Below, one piece after another: positions 1 to 7,515 of a stretch of DNA of 64,000 nucleotides. The stretch comes from Fluctibacter corallii (lineage in GTDB: Bacteria > Pseudomonadota > Gammaproteobacteria > Enterobacterales > Alteromonadaceae). The stretch covers positions 527,662-591,661 of the forward strand of contig NZ_JAOWKX010000002.1 of NCBI RefSeq assembly GCF_025751585.1. The letters are read 5' to 3'. The translations under genes and the position numbers were made by a program. The notes under the pieces were generated by a model, which saw nothing but the letters and a program-made list of their open reading frames with translations, was not told the DNA's origin and did no database searches. Each line of letters opens with the position of its first letter. Position 1 is the stretch's first letter.

Positions 1-280
1 CAGTAACAAAAGGCGCGAATAAAAACGTCAGCGTTAAGTCGATAAAAGATTGTATTTCTAGGGTTATCTTCTGAATATCATCAATTCCAGAGATGTTTAA
101 CAACACCATCACAACAAGGTACGCTAACCCTAAGACAAATATCAGCATTTGAAGAATTTGCCATTTATTTTCCTGTGTTAGCGCCCAGGCTTGCTTAAAA
201 AGTGATTTGATATCAAATTGATAGTCACCATTGAGAGAACGATTGACATCCCCTCCAATTACAATTTTTTGCTCTGACAA
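1..280 (-). CDS. Conserved membrane protein, N-terminal part (runs off the window)
   Basis: About 93 residues read leftward off the window edge without a stop. The start is a TTG at 280 with an AGGAAG ribosome binding site about 8 bases upstream; no in-frame ATG or GTG lies near. The protein begins SEQKIVIGGDV, then a polar stretch with an amphipathic KSLFKQAW segment. Two hydrophobic stretches follow, at about residues 45-60 and 78-93, which look like membrane helices. I do not recognise a function. The layout (short cytoplasmic N-terminus, then membrane helices) suggests an inner-membrane protein. Only the N-terminus is visible. Confidence 0.6.
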   Translation of the reverse strand, partial: MSEQKIVIGGDVNRSLNGDYQFDIKSLFKQAWALTQENKWQILQMLIFVLGLAYLVVMVLLNISGIDDIQKITLEIQSFIDLTLTFLFAPFVT

Positions 281-380
281 GCTTACTTCCTAACTACTTT
301 AAACTGATAAAAACGCCAATTATACGGTGTATTAGTCTGAGATCCTAATTCACAGAGCTAATAACCATGAATACTAATTA

Positions 381-1028
381 TTAACTTGATGCGACCAGCT
401 TAATGGCCAATAACACCAATACTGAGCCCATAAGTCGATCGAACCAATACCCTTTTTGACCAATAAAGTCCCTAACTGGTTTCGAACTGAGGAAAAAAGA
501 TAAGGTACAAAACCAGACGCCAGTGGCAAACGCTAAATAAACCCCATAACCTAATTTAACCATATTCGGTGTATCGGGACTCACCGCAACAGCAAAAACA
601 GATAAAAAGAACAGCGTTGCCTTAGGATTTAATCCATTAGTCATTAAGCCAACCAAAAACGCTTTTTTATCAGACAATATTTTAGACTGATCTAAGTCCA
701 TATCAGCCGAAGTTAGCGTTTTGGGTGCTGGGCTTCGTAGTGCTCCCCACCCAATGTACAGTAAATAAGCTGCCGCAACATACGTCAGAGCTTGAAATAG
801 CCAAGGCGTCGTTTTAATGATAAGTCCAATTCCAAGTAACGAGTAAGCCACGTGAATGAAAATACCTAAGCCAATGCCAATGCTGGTTAACATTGCCGCT
901 CTTCGGCCGTGGCTAATACTGTGCTTCATCACGATAGCAAAGTCTGGCCCAGGACTGGCAACAGCAAGCAAATGAACGGCTGCGATAGTGGCAAATTCTA
1001 CCCAATACGTTGTCAAAAATTCGGTCAT
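381..1028 (-). CDS. LysE/RhtB family amino-acid exporter
   Basis: This 215-residue, very hydrophobic protein has the length and about six membrane segments of the LysE/RhtB efflux family. The family signature near the N-terminus is present (ASPGPDF, residues 25-31), followed by [11 protein letters not shown], a typical cytoplasmic loop. Members export amino acids or related small molecules through the inner membrane; the substrate cannot be read from sequence. Its start codon overlaps the stop of the upstream sirtuin gene by four bases (ATGA), so the two genes are probably translationally coupled in one leftward operon. Confidence 0.88.
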   Translation of the reverse strand: MTEFLTTYWVEFATIAAVHLLAVASPGPDFAIVMKHSISHGRRAAMLTSIGIGLGIFIHVAYSLLGIGLIIKTTPWLFQALTYVAAAYLLYIGWGALRSPAPKTLTSADMDLDQSKILSDKKAFLVGLMTNGLNPKATLFFLSVFAVAVSPDTPNMVKLGYGVYLAFATGVWFCTLSFFLSSKPVRDFIGQKGYWFDRLMGSVLVLLAIKLVASS

Positions 1029-1738
1029 ATTGATTCTTTTAAAAGGTCGTGAATGTAATGTGGTACAACAGCAGACGCAGGCCCGTAGTAACCCTCATCA
1101 AATTGTCCGCGTGTACCTGTCGGTTCAAGGTTTAGCTCAACAGTATGCACATTGTGAAACTTCGCTTCACTCACAAAGCCTGCTGCAGGATACACCGTTC
1201 CTGAGGTACCAATTGATATGAAAAGATCAGCGTTCGCGATGGCCTCAGATATCTCATCAAGATAAAGTGGCATCTCACCAAACCAAACGATATCGGGACG
1301 CAAACTACTCGGGCTGTTACAACACGAACAGCGCGTTGTGTTGTCAATCTCATTTGTCCAGACTTCAGACTTTCCCGAGCGAGTGCAACGAGCACTGAGC
1401 AACTCTCCGTGCATGTGTAATACCTGTTTGCTTCCTGCTTGCTCATGCAGATTGTCTACATTTTGTGTGACAATCGTTACATTGCCTGCATGTTCAGCCT
1501 CAAGTTTTGCCAGTGCCAAGTGCGCAAGGTTTGGCTTGACATCTGACATTTGTAGCTGTGCGCGGCGCTGGTTATAAAACGTGTATACTAACCTTGGGTT
1601 TCTAATAAAGGCCTCTGGTGTCGCGACGTCTTCAACACGGTGGTTTTCCCACAGTCCGTCATTATCCCTAAACGTTTTAAGACCCGACTCCGCAGAGATA
1701 CCCGCCCCCGTTAAAATAACAATGTTTTCGTAATTCAT
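1025..1738 (-). CDS. cobB: NAD-dependent protein deacylase, CobB-type sirtuin
   Basis: Sirtuins remove acyl groups from lysines using NAD+, giving nicotinamide and O-acyl-ADP-ribose. Visible motifs are [14 protein letters not shown] (residues 11-24), [12 protein letters not shown] (91-102) and the catalytic histidine in HMHGEL (H110). A small zinc module contains C118 and the CSCC cluster at 137-140, with the same unusual CxxSG first half as E. coli CobB. FYNQRR carries Y55 and R58, the YxxR pair that in class III sirtuins and CobB allows desuccinylation. I chose the ATG at 1738 because [13 protein letters not shown] matches the family start; an in-frame GTG lies nine bases upstream. The gene overlaps the downstream exporter. 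Confidence 0.93.
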   Translation of the reverse strand: MNYENIVILTGAGISAESGLKTFRDNDGLWENHRVEDVATPEAFIRNPRLVYTFYNQRRAQLQMSDVKPNLAHLALAKLEAEHAGNVTIVTQNVDNLHEQAGSKQVLHMHGELLSARCTRSGKSEVWTNEIDNTTRCSCCNSPSSLRPDIVWFGEMPLYLDEISEAIANADLFISIGTSGTVYPAAGFVSEAKFHNVHTVELNLEPTGTRGQFDEGYYGPASAVVPHYIHDLLKESI

Positions 1739-1855
1739 CTTTTTCACGGCGTGTTCACAGCACATTAAGCATGGAGCCAAAACTAATCAGAGAATTATAC
1801 GCTAAGTCGGCTTTTGCTCCACGTATTTTTGTTTGACAGTAAAAATAGGGGCACA

Positions 1856-2701
1856 TTATGTTTCGATAGGTAGCGAGTCATCGGCTCCCCACTGCGACCA
1901 AGACCCGTCATAAACGTGAATGCTACTAAACCCTGCCTCTTCAGCCGCCAACGCTAATATACAGGCCGTCACGCCCGAACCGCAGGTAAAGATAAGGCTG
2001 TCATCCGGTACCATGCCGTTATCTTGGAACAGCGCTTTCAATGCTGATTTGTCTTTTAATGTTTGATTCGATGTAAGTACGTGTTGAAAGGGAATATTTA
2101 TTGCGCCAGGCATATGACCACTGCGCAATCCTTTTCTGGGCTCTGGCTCTTTTCCTAAAAAGCGGCCCTCAGAGCGCGCATCAACAATTTTACACTTCTC
2201 ATCGGTAAGCGCCTTAAAGACGGCATGGGTGTTAACAAAAAATGACGTTGATTGTGCCTCGTACAATGAAGCAGGTAATGAAGCCGCAGTTGCTTGAACG
2301 GTTTCATATCCTGCTTTTAGCCAAGCGGGTAAACCACCGTCTAACACATAAACCGCTCGATGCCCCATTGCTTTTAACATTCCCCACACTCTCGCGGATG
2401 AATAGATACCGATGTTGTCATATACAACAATAATATCGTTATGTTTAAGGCCAAGCTTTGATGCTTCGATCGAGAAGCTATCTAAATCTGGCATCGTGTG
2501 GGGAAACCCATCGTGTTTACAAAATACTTTCTCAAAGTCAAACCAATGAGCGTGTGGAATATACATGCTAGGCTCTGGCTCGGGCGCTTTTGATATCGGA
2601 TGCTTCATGGACGTGACTAACACCACTACCCGCTGCTCTGATTGTTCTAACAGCCTGTGTAATGTGGATGCTGACATGCTAGGAGTTTGAGGTAAGTCCA
2701 T
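1856..2701 (-). CDS. sseA: 3-mercaptopyruvate sulfurtransferase (two rhodanese domains)
   Basis: The 281-residue protein has the tandem rhodanese architecture: an inactive N-terminal domain (about 10-135, with VVYDNIGIYSSARVWGMLKAMGH and LDGGLPAW) and a catalytic C-terminal domain (about 155-278). The active-site loop reads CGSGVTAC with the nucleophilic cysteine at about residue 240. CGSGVT is typical of 3-mercaptopyruvate sulfurtransferases, whereas thiosulfate rhodaneses usually carry CRKGVT. It transfers sulfur from 3-mercaptopyruvate to thiols or cyanide in the cytoplasm. It stands alone, facing the divergent cupin gene across 109 bases. Confidence 0.9.
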   Translation of the reverse strand: MDLPQTPSMSASTLHRLLEQSEQRVVVLVTSMKHPISKAPEPEPSMYIPHAHWFDFEKVFCKHDGFPHTMPDLDSFSIEASKLGLKHNDIIVVYDNIGIYSSARVWGMLKAMGHRAVYVLDGGLPAWLKAGYETVQATAASLPASLYEAQSTSFFVNTHAVFKALTDEKCKIVDARSEGRFLGKEPEPRKGLRSGHMPGAINIPFQHVLTSNQTLKDKSALKALFQDNGMVPDDSLIFTCGSGVTACILALAAEEAGFSSIHVYDGSWSQWGADDSLPIET

Positions 2702-2810
2702 AATTTCACTTGTATCTAGCGCGACTCGCTCTACTATAGCAACTTACCTAACAAGAGGAAATCCGTAGAATTAGAATTCTATTCCAGAAAAATCACGGCA
2801 AAGGAAAAGT

Positions 2811-3314
2811 ATGTCTTTACCCAACATAGAAGCATTGATTACTGCGCTAGGTTTAGAGCGACACATAGAAGGTGGATATTTTGCAGAGACCTTTCGCTCT
2901 GACAAATCAATATCATTCGGTGATGCTGAAAGAGCGATTCAAACATCGATTTACTATTTACTGACCCATGACGCACCCATCGGGCATTTTCATAAAAATC
3001 GCTCTGATATCGTGCATTACTATCACGGCGGTGATCCGATTGATTATTTTCTATTAAACGAGGATGGAGAGTTAGAACAAACAACACTGGGGTTCGATAT
3101 TATTGCAGGCCACAAATTACAACTTGTGGTCAAAGGCGGAAAATGGAAAGCATCCAGACTACGAAATGGTGTCAACGGGTACGGTTTAATTGGGGAGGCC
3201 GTCGCCCCCGGCTTTGACTATCAAGATATGCAATTAGGAGATAGAGAGTCGCTTATGCGTGACTACCCTGGATGTTGTGAATTAATTACTCAGCTCACTC
3301 GTGAATCTGTCTAA
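2811..3314 (+). CDS. Cupin domain protein of the DUF985 family
   Basis: A 167-residue single-domain protein with DUF985 (cupin_5) features: IEGGYFAETFRS near the N-terminus, TSIYYLLTHDAPIGHFHKNRSDIVHYYHGGDP in the first cupin motif, and VVKGGKWKASRL followed by GYGLIGEAVAPGFDYQD in the second half. Family members have a beta-barrel fold with an unknown, possibly sugar-related, role. The start ATG follows AAAGGAAAAGT, a good ribosome binding site. Its last 33 bases overlap the 3' end of the convergent adenine deaminase gene, and no terminator separates the two. Confidence 0.85.
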   Translation: MSLPNIEALITALGLERHIEGGYFAETFRSDKSISFGDAERAIQTSIYYLLTHDAPIGHFHKNRSDIVHYYHGGDPIDYFLLNEDGELEQTTLGFDIIAGHKLQLVVKGGKWKASRLRNGVNGYGLIGEAVAPGFDYQDMQLGDRESLMRDYPGCCELITQLTRESV

Positions 3315-4307
3315 CATGCGATCTATTTCAACGAGCCAATATTCTTTCTCGTCAGGTGCTAAAAAGCTAGCAAGAAAGCTGTTTTTTATCAGCTGAACAA
3401 TTTGATCGTCTGTTGCATCGAGGTGATGTTGCAATTCTTTGTAGTTTTGGTTCAGGTAGCCGCCAAAATAGCTAGGATCATCTGAATTTACCGTTACACA
3501 TAGGCCATCATTTAATAGTGAAAGAATATTATGCTGGTCCATTTTATCGAAAACGTTCAGTTTAATATTTGAAAGCGGGCAAACCGTCAGCGGTATTTGG
3601 TGTTCTCTCAAAAAACGAAGCAGCACATTGTCTTCCGTAGCGCGAACACCGTGGTCGATGCGTGCAACATTTAACTCGTTGATCGCGCCCCAGATATATT
3701 CAGCAGGGCCTTCTTCGCCAGCATGCGCAACACGCTTTAAGCCGAGAGATTTGGCTTTGGCAAATACTTTTCTGAACTTTTCAGGAGGATTCGCTTTTTC
3801 TGCACTGTCTAATCCAACCGCCTCGATATCTGCAAGATAGGGCATGGACGCATCTAGGGTGTCAAAGGCTTGCGCTTCGGTTAAGTCACGTAAAAACGAC
3901 ATGATCAATTTTGTTGACTGTCCCCATTCTCGTTTCGCCTTACGAATTGCACTCAAAAATCCTGGCATAAATACGTCAAACCCCACCCCTCTATTCGTAT
4001 GGGTTTGAGGGTCAAACATAATTTCGGTATGAACGATATTTTCTTCTTTGCAAACGAGCAGGTAATCCCACATTAACTGAAAAAAGTCTTCCTCTTCGCG
4101 TAATACATCAGCACCCTGATAATACAGGTTAAGAAAGCTCTGGAGATCGTCAAACTGATACGCGGCTTGGATGTCTTCTAACGTTACGTATGGTAAGGAT
4201 ATATTGTGTTTTTTCGCAAGCGCCATCATTCGAGATGGCGTTAACGTTCCCTCAATATGTAGATGCAGTTCTGCTTTAGGCAATGCTTGAATCAAGCTCA
4301 TCGACAT
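3282..4307 (-). CDS. Adenine deaminase (adenosine/adenine deaminase superfamily)
   Basis: A 341-residue metal-dependent amidohydrolase that probably converts adenine to hypoxanthine and ammonia. The zinc ligands are visible: HLH (H15, H17), H195 in HAGEEGP with catalytic E198, H219 in IDHGVR, and the SDDP aspartates at 276-277. EYIWGAI after HAGEEGP, CPLSNIKLNVFD and SDDPSYFGGY are the pattern I associate with the adenine-specific branch rather than adenosine deaminases. The start ATG follows AGGAGG inside the end of puuE; only two bases separate the genes, so they are one operon. Linkage to xanthine dehydrogenase, which uses hypoxanthine, supports the substrate. Adenosine remains possible. 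Confidence 0.85.
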   Translation of the reverse strand: MSMSLIQALPKAELHLHIEGTLTPSRMMALAKKHNISLPYVTLEDIQAAYQFDDLQSFLNLYYQGADVLREEEDFFQLMWDYLLVCKEENIVHTEIMFDPQTHTNRGVGFDVFMPGFLSAIRKAKREWGQSTKLIMSFLRDLTEAQAFDTLDASMPYLADIEAVGLDSAEKANPPEKFRKVFAKAKSLGLKRVAHAGEEGPAEYIWGAINELNVARIDHGVRATEDNVLLRFLREHQIPLTVCPLSNIKLNVFDKMDQHNILSLLNDGLCVTVNSDDPSYFGGYLNQNYKELQHHLDATDDQIVQLIKNSFLASFLAPDEKEYWLVEIDRMLDRFTSELSN

Positions 4308-4309
4308 AG

Positions 4310-5221
4310 TTAACCCTCCTGCTTATAGGGAAAATGCTGCAGCCAGTGCCGAGCGATTTCTTCACGAGTGCAAACCCACACTTTATCTTTTTTCGCTATA
4401 TAATCAAGAAATCGTTTTAATCCAGCGAATCTTCCGGGGTGTCCGATAATGCGACAATGCAATCCAATAGAAAGCATTTTCGGGCAAGTTTCGCCCTCAT
4501 CATATAACACATCAAAGCTGTCTCTTAAGTACGTGTAAAAATGGTTAGACGTACAAAACCCCTGCTGATTCACAAATCGCATATCATTGACATCCAACGT
4601 ATAGGGAATCATCAAAAGGGGTTTGCTGTAGTGATTATCGTAATAAGGTAGATCATCGGCGTACGAGTCTGAGCAATATAAAATATCGTCTCGCTCAGCC
4701 AATAATGCCAGTGTATGAGGGCTTGTTCGTCCCGTATACCAACCTGTGGGTTTCTCCCCTAGCATTGCTTGATGCAATTGAACGGATGCTTCAATATGTT
4801 GAGCCTCTTTGGCTTTTTCCATATTTTGATAGTGGATCCATCGCATACCATGACTGGCTATTTCCCAATTGGCATTAACAATAGCTTCAACCACATCGGG
4901 ATTGCGTTGCATTGCCATGGTAACGGCAAACACCGTCAAAGGGAGCTTACGCGTTACAAAGGTGTCGTGAATTCGCCAGAACCCCGCTCTACTGCCATAC
5001 TCGTAAAGAGACTCCATGCTCAAATGTCTGGAAGTATAAGGTTCTGCTTGAGCAATATCGCTTAGGAAGGTTTCGCTGTGCGCATCGCCATGTAATACCG
5101 AATACTCACCTCCTTCCTCATAATTTAATACAAACTGTACAGCAATTCTGGCCTGGTTTGGCCATTTAGGATGAACAGGCTTCCCGCCGTAACCTATTAA
5201 GTCTCTTGGGTAAGCCTGCAT
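4310..5221 (-). CDS. puuE: Allantoinase PuuE (polysaccharide-deacetylase fold)
   Basis: This 303-residue protein belongs to the polysaccharide-deacetylase-like allantoinases, which hydrolyse allantoin to allantoate and are unrelated to the metal amidohydrolase AllB. Hallmarks are YPRDLIGYGGKPVHPKWPNQARIAVQ at the N-terminus, NYEEGGEYSVLHGD, YEYGSRAGFWRI, IASHGMRW, GWYTGRTSP and the C-terminal SIGLHCRIIGHPGR. It is the last step encoded here of the purine route. It lies 18 bases downstream of the TetR regulator and two bases upstream of the adenine deaminase, in a leftward three-gene operon divergent from xdhABC-uraDH-guaD-puuD. Confidence 0.93.
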   Translation of the reverse strand: MQAYPRDLIGYGGKPVHPKWPNQARIAVQFVLNYEEGGEYSVLHGDAHSETFLSDIAQAEPYTSRHLSMESLYEYGSRAGFWRIHDTFVTRKLPLTVFAVTMAMQRNPDVVEAIVNANWEIASHGMRWIHYQNMEKAKEAQHIEASVQLHQAMLGEKPTGWYTGRTSPHTLALLAERDDILYCSDSYADDLPYYDNHYSKPLLMIPYTLDVNDMRFVNQQGFCTSNHFYTYLRDSFDVLYDEGETCPKMLSIGLHCRIIGHPGRFAGLKRFLDYIAKKDKVWVCTREEIARHWLQHFPYKQEG

Positions 5222-5239
5222 CGTGATCTCCTGTTTGCG

Positions 5240-5884
5240 TTATTTATAGCGCTCGGGAACGTGTAAGCCGCACCCTTTTAATATGAGTTCGATCAAATCT
5301 TTGGTTGCTTCGCTGAAGGCGTGTTCATCGAATGGCTCGCCTTTGAGTACCTCTATTTGAGCACCAAAATCAGCATAATGCTGGCTACATGCCCAAATAT
5401 GGAATAATAGCGCATAGGGGTCTCGCGTATGCAAGCGCCCTTGATCAATCCAACTTTGGAGCAAAGACACCCGTCCATCCATCCAATGAATATGTTGCTC
5501 TTTGAAAAAACTATGCAAATTCGGTGCACCATTAATAATTTCTAGCGCAAAAATCTTAGATGCTTCTGGTTTTGTTCGAGATATTTCCATTTTTTCAGCA
5601 ATATATCTTGCTAAAACGTCAGCTGGATCATCGTCGATACTGGCTTCGTCGAAGGCTGAGTTCCACAGAGATAATATCTGTTCTAACACTTCAACATAGA
5701 GATCGTGTTTAGACTTAAAGTAATACAACACGTTTGTTTTAGGTAATCCCGCAGCATCCGCTACTTGTTGTATGCGCGTGCCATTGAATCCGTGTTTAGC
5801 GAATTCCTTTTCCGCGGCGGCCAAAATTAGCGCTTTATTTTGCGCACTGATACGTCCATCTTTGTTTTTTTTAGCTTGTGTCAT
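5240..5884 (-). CDS. TetR-family regulator, RutR-like, of the purine catabolism locus
   Basis: A 214-residue repressor. The N-terminal helix-turn-helix spans about residues 15-60 (ILAAAEKEFAKHGFNGTRIQQVADAAGLPKTNVLYYFKSKHDLYVEVL). The C-terminal ligand domain resembles E. coli RutR: ISRTKPEASKIFALEIINGAP aligns with EVSRDYPQASRLFCMEMLAGAP, and LLFHIWACSQHYADFGAQIEVL with LIFMIWASTQHYADFAPQVEAV. RutR binds uracil or thymine and recognises TTGACCAnnTGGTCAA; a near-perfect copy lies in the intergenic region just upstream. Position, operon with puuE and the divergent xdh operon suggest local control of purine catabolism. The ligand here is not known; a purine or pyrimidine intermediate is inferred. 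Confidence 0.87.
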   Translation of the reverse strand: MTQAKKNKDGRISAQNKALILAAAEKEFAKHGFNGTRIQQVADAAGLPKTNVLYYFKSKHDLYVEVLEQILSLWNSAFDEASIDDDPADVLARYIAEKMEISRTKPEASKIFALEIINGAPNLHSFFKEQHIHWMDGRVSLLQSWIDQGRLHTRDPYALLFHIWACSQHYADFGAQIEVLKGEPFDEHAFSEATKDLIELILKGCGLHVPERYK

Positions 5885-5986
5885 CTCGTCGCTACTACTT
5901 TTTAAGTCCTACGAAGTTTGACCTTGCAGTCATCTTTTTTACTGTAACATTGACAGCCCTCCTCCCGCTACTATAACCAAAGTATA

Positions 5987-6000
5987 AATTAACGTTAATT
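5987..6000. promoter_or_regulatory. 14-bp perfect palindrome between the divergent purine operons
   Basis: AATTAACGTTAATT is a perfect palindrome located six bases before the RutR-like box and about 100 bases upstream of the TetR gene start. It could be a second operator or simply AT-rich promoter DNA. No known factor is assigned. Confidence 0.35.
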
Positions 6001-6005
6001 ATCGG

Positions 6006-6021
6006 TTGACCAGATGGTCAG
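6006..6021. promoter_or_regulatory. RutR-type operator TTGACCAGATGGTCAG
   Basis: The sequence TTGACCA-GA-TGGTCAG matches the published E. coli RutR consensus TTGACCAnnTGGTCAA in 13 of 14 defined positions. It lies 49 bases upstream of the xdhA start codon and 122 bases upstream of the RutR-like gene. A further TGGTCA half-site is at 6035-6040. The placement suits autorepression plus repression of the xdh operon. Confidence 0.75.
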
Positions 6022-6069
6022 GTTTTTGATTTACTGGTCATAATTAAATTGATTTACTCGGAGAAACCT

Positions 6070-7515
6070 ATGATCAGCTTCTTGCTGAACGATACCTTGT
6101 GCCAGATCGAAGAAGAGCAACATGCTCGCCAGACTGTGCTGAACTATCTCCGAGACAATAAAAAACAGTGTGGAACCAAAGAAGGTTGTGCATCTGGAGA
6201 TTGCGGTGCATGCACTGTAGTTGTTGCCGCTGTTGAAAATGATTCCCTTAAGTACGAAACCATCAACAGCTGCATTGCGCCCATGTCGCAACTGCATGCA
6301 AAACAAGTCATTACGGTAGAGCATCTTGCCGATGGCGATAGGCTCCACCCTGTTCAGCAAGCCATGGTTGACCATCACGGTAGCCAATGTGGCTTTTGTA
6401 CGCCTGGGTTTGTGATGTCGATGTTTTCGCTTTACAAGTCTCGTCAAGTCAATACTGATATCCCTTTGTCTCGGCATACGGTAAATGAGCAATTAGGCGG
6501 GAATCTATGTCGTTGTACCGGCTATCGCCCTATTATCGACGCTGCGCTTGAAAGCTGCCACTCGCCAGAGCCTGATAAGTTTGATCACACCTCGCTATTG
6601 ATTAAGCAACGCTTACTGGCGCTTCAAGACGTCAACGAAGATTATCTACCCCGCACTGAACAAGCTCTAGCCAACGCATTGAAAAAATATCCAGATGCCA
6701 AACTTGTATCAGGTGGTACAGATCTGATGCTAGCCGTTACACAACAACATCAAGACCTTGGCCACACGATAAATTTGTCATCTATCGCTTCATTACAAAC
6801 GCTAGATGTTACTGATACACATTTGATTATTGGCGCAGGCGTTACACTAACCCGATTATTACCCGAACTTGAAGCGCATTTTCCCCCATTGGCTGAATTG
6901 CTAACACGTTTTGCGTCTCAACAAATTCGCAATGTTGCTACCATTGGCGGAAATATTGCCAATGCGTCTCCAATAGGTGACCTGGCACCTGCACTGTTGG
7001 CATTGGATGCCCATGTTGTGGTTAAAGACACGAAATTAAACGAGCGTAGCATTCCCATACGTACCTTTTTTGAAGGATACAAAAAAACGCAACTGCACCA
7101 AAACGAATGGTTACATCGATTTGAACTTCCATTACTAAACAGTAATCAAATATTCGATGTATACAAGGTGTCAAAACGCTTTGAGGACGATATTTCAGCA
7201 GTGTGTGCAGCGTTTATGGTGGAAATCGACGATAACAAGATTGTTAAGATCAATACGGGGTTTGGTGGCGTAGCTGCCACACCTGCAATGGCGACCGTAT
7301 TTGAACGCGTCCTCACCCATAAAACGTGGCTTGATAAAGCGACTCTAGATGAAGGGATTAGCGCACTTAATCAAGCGTTTACCCCTCTCACTGATGTTCG
7401 TGCCTCAGCCGAATATCGACAACACTTGGTGACATCGTTATGGACACGTTTTTGGACGCTTTCAACATCTGATGTAGTGGTAATGCTAGATCATAGCGAG
7501 GTGACAGATGCGTAA
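6070..7515 (+). CDS. xdhA: Xanthine dehydrogenase, FeS/FAD small subunit
   Basis: This subunit passes electrons from the molybdenum centre to NAD+ during hypoxanthine-to-xanthine-to-urate oxidation. Residues 1-75 form the plant-type 2Fe-2S domain (C40, C45, C48, C68). The second 2Fe-2S domain follows with CGFC (107-110) and CRC (147-149). The FAD-binding domain starts near 200 (LVSGGTDLML, then ATIGGNIANASPIGDL), and a CO-dehydrogenase-type C-terminal domain ends the 481-residue chain. I chose the ATG at 6070, preceded by CGGAGA, over an in-frame ATG 21 bases upstream, because MISFLLND matches the family start. It overlaps xdhB by eight bases. Confidence 0.95.
   Translation: MISFLLNDTLCQIEEEQHARQTVLNYLRDNKKQCGTKEGCASGDCGACTVVVAAVENDSLKYETINSCIAPMSQLHAKQVITVEHLADGDRLHPVQQAMVDHHGSQCGFCTPGFVMSMFSLYKSRQVNTDIPLSRHTVNEQLGGNLCRCTGYRPIIDAALESCHSPEPDKFDHTSLLIKQRLLALQDVNEDYLPRTEQALANALKKYPDAKLVSGGTDLMLAVTQQHQDLGHTINLSSIASLQTLDVTDTHLIIGAGVTLTRLLPELEAHFPPLAELLTRFASQQIRNVATIGGNIANASPIGDLAPALLALDAHVVVKDTKLNERSIPIRTFFEGYKKTQLHQNEWLHRFELPLLNSNQIFDVYKVSKRFEDDISAVCAAFMVEIDDNKIVKINTGFGGVAATPAMATVFERVLTHKTWLDKATLDEGISALNQAFTPLTDVRASAEYRQHLVTSLWTRFWTLSTSDVVVMLDHSEVTDA

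Noticed and set aside
3282..4307. Aminodeoxyfutalosine deaminase as the identity of the adenosine deaminase-like gene
   Set aside because: No futalosine-pathway genes are nearby, while the gene is in an operon with allantoinase and the SDDPSYFGGY pattern fits adenine deaminases.
6031..6492. 153-codon leftward frame over the start of xdhA
   Set aside because: Fully antisense to the 2Fe-2S domain of xdhA; its translation has no recognisable domain.
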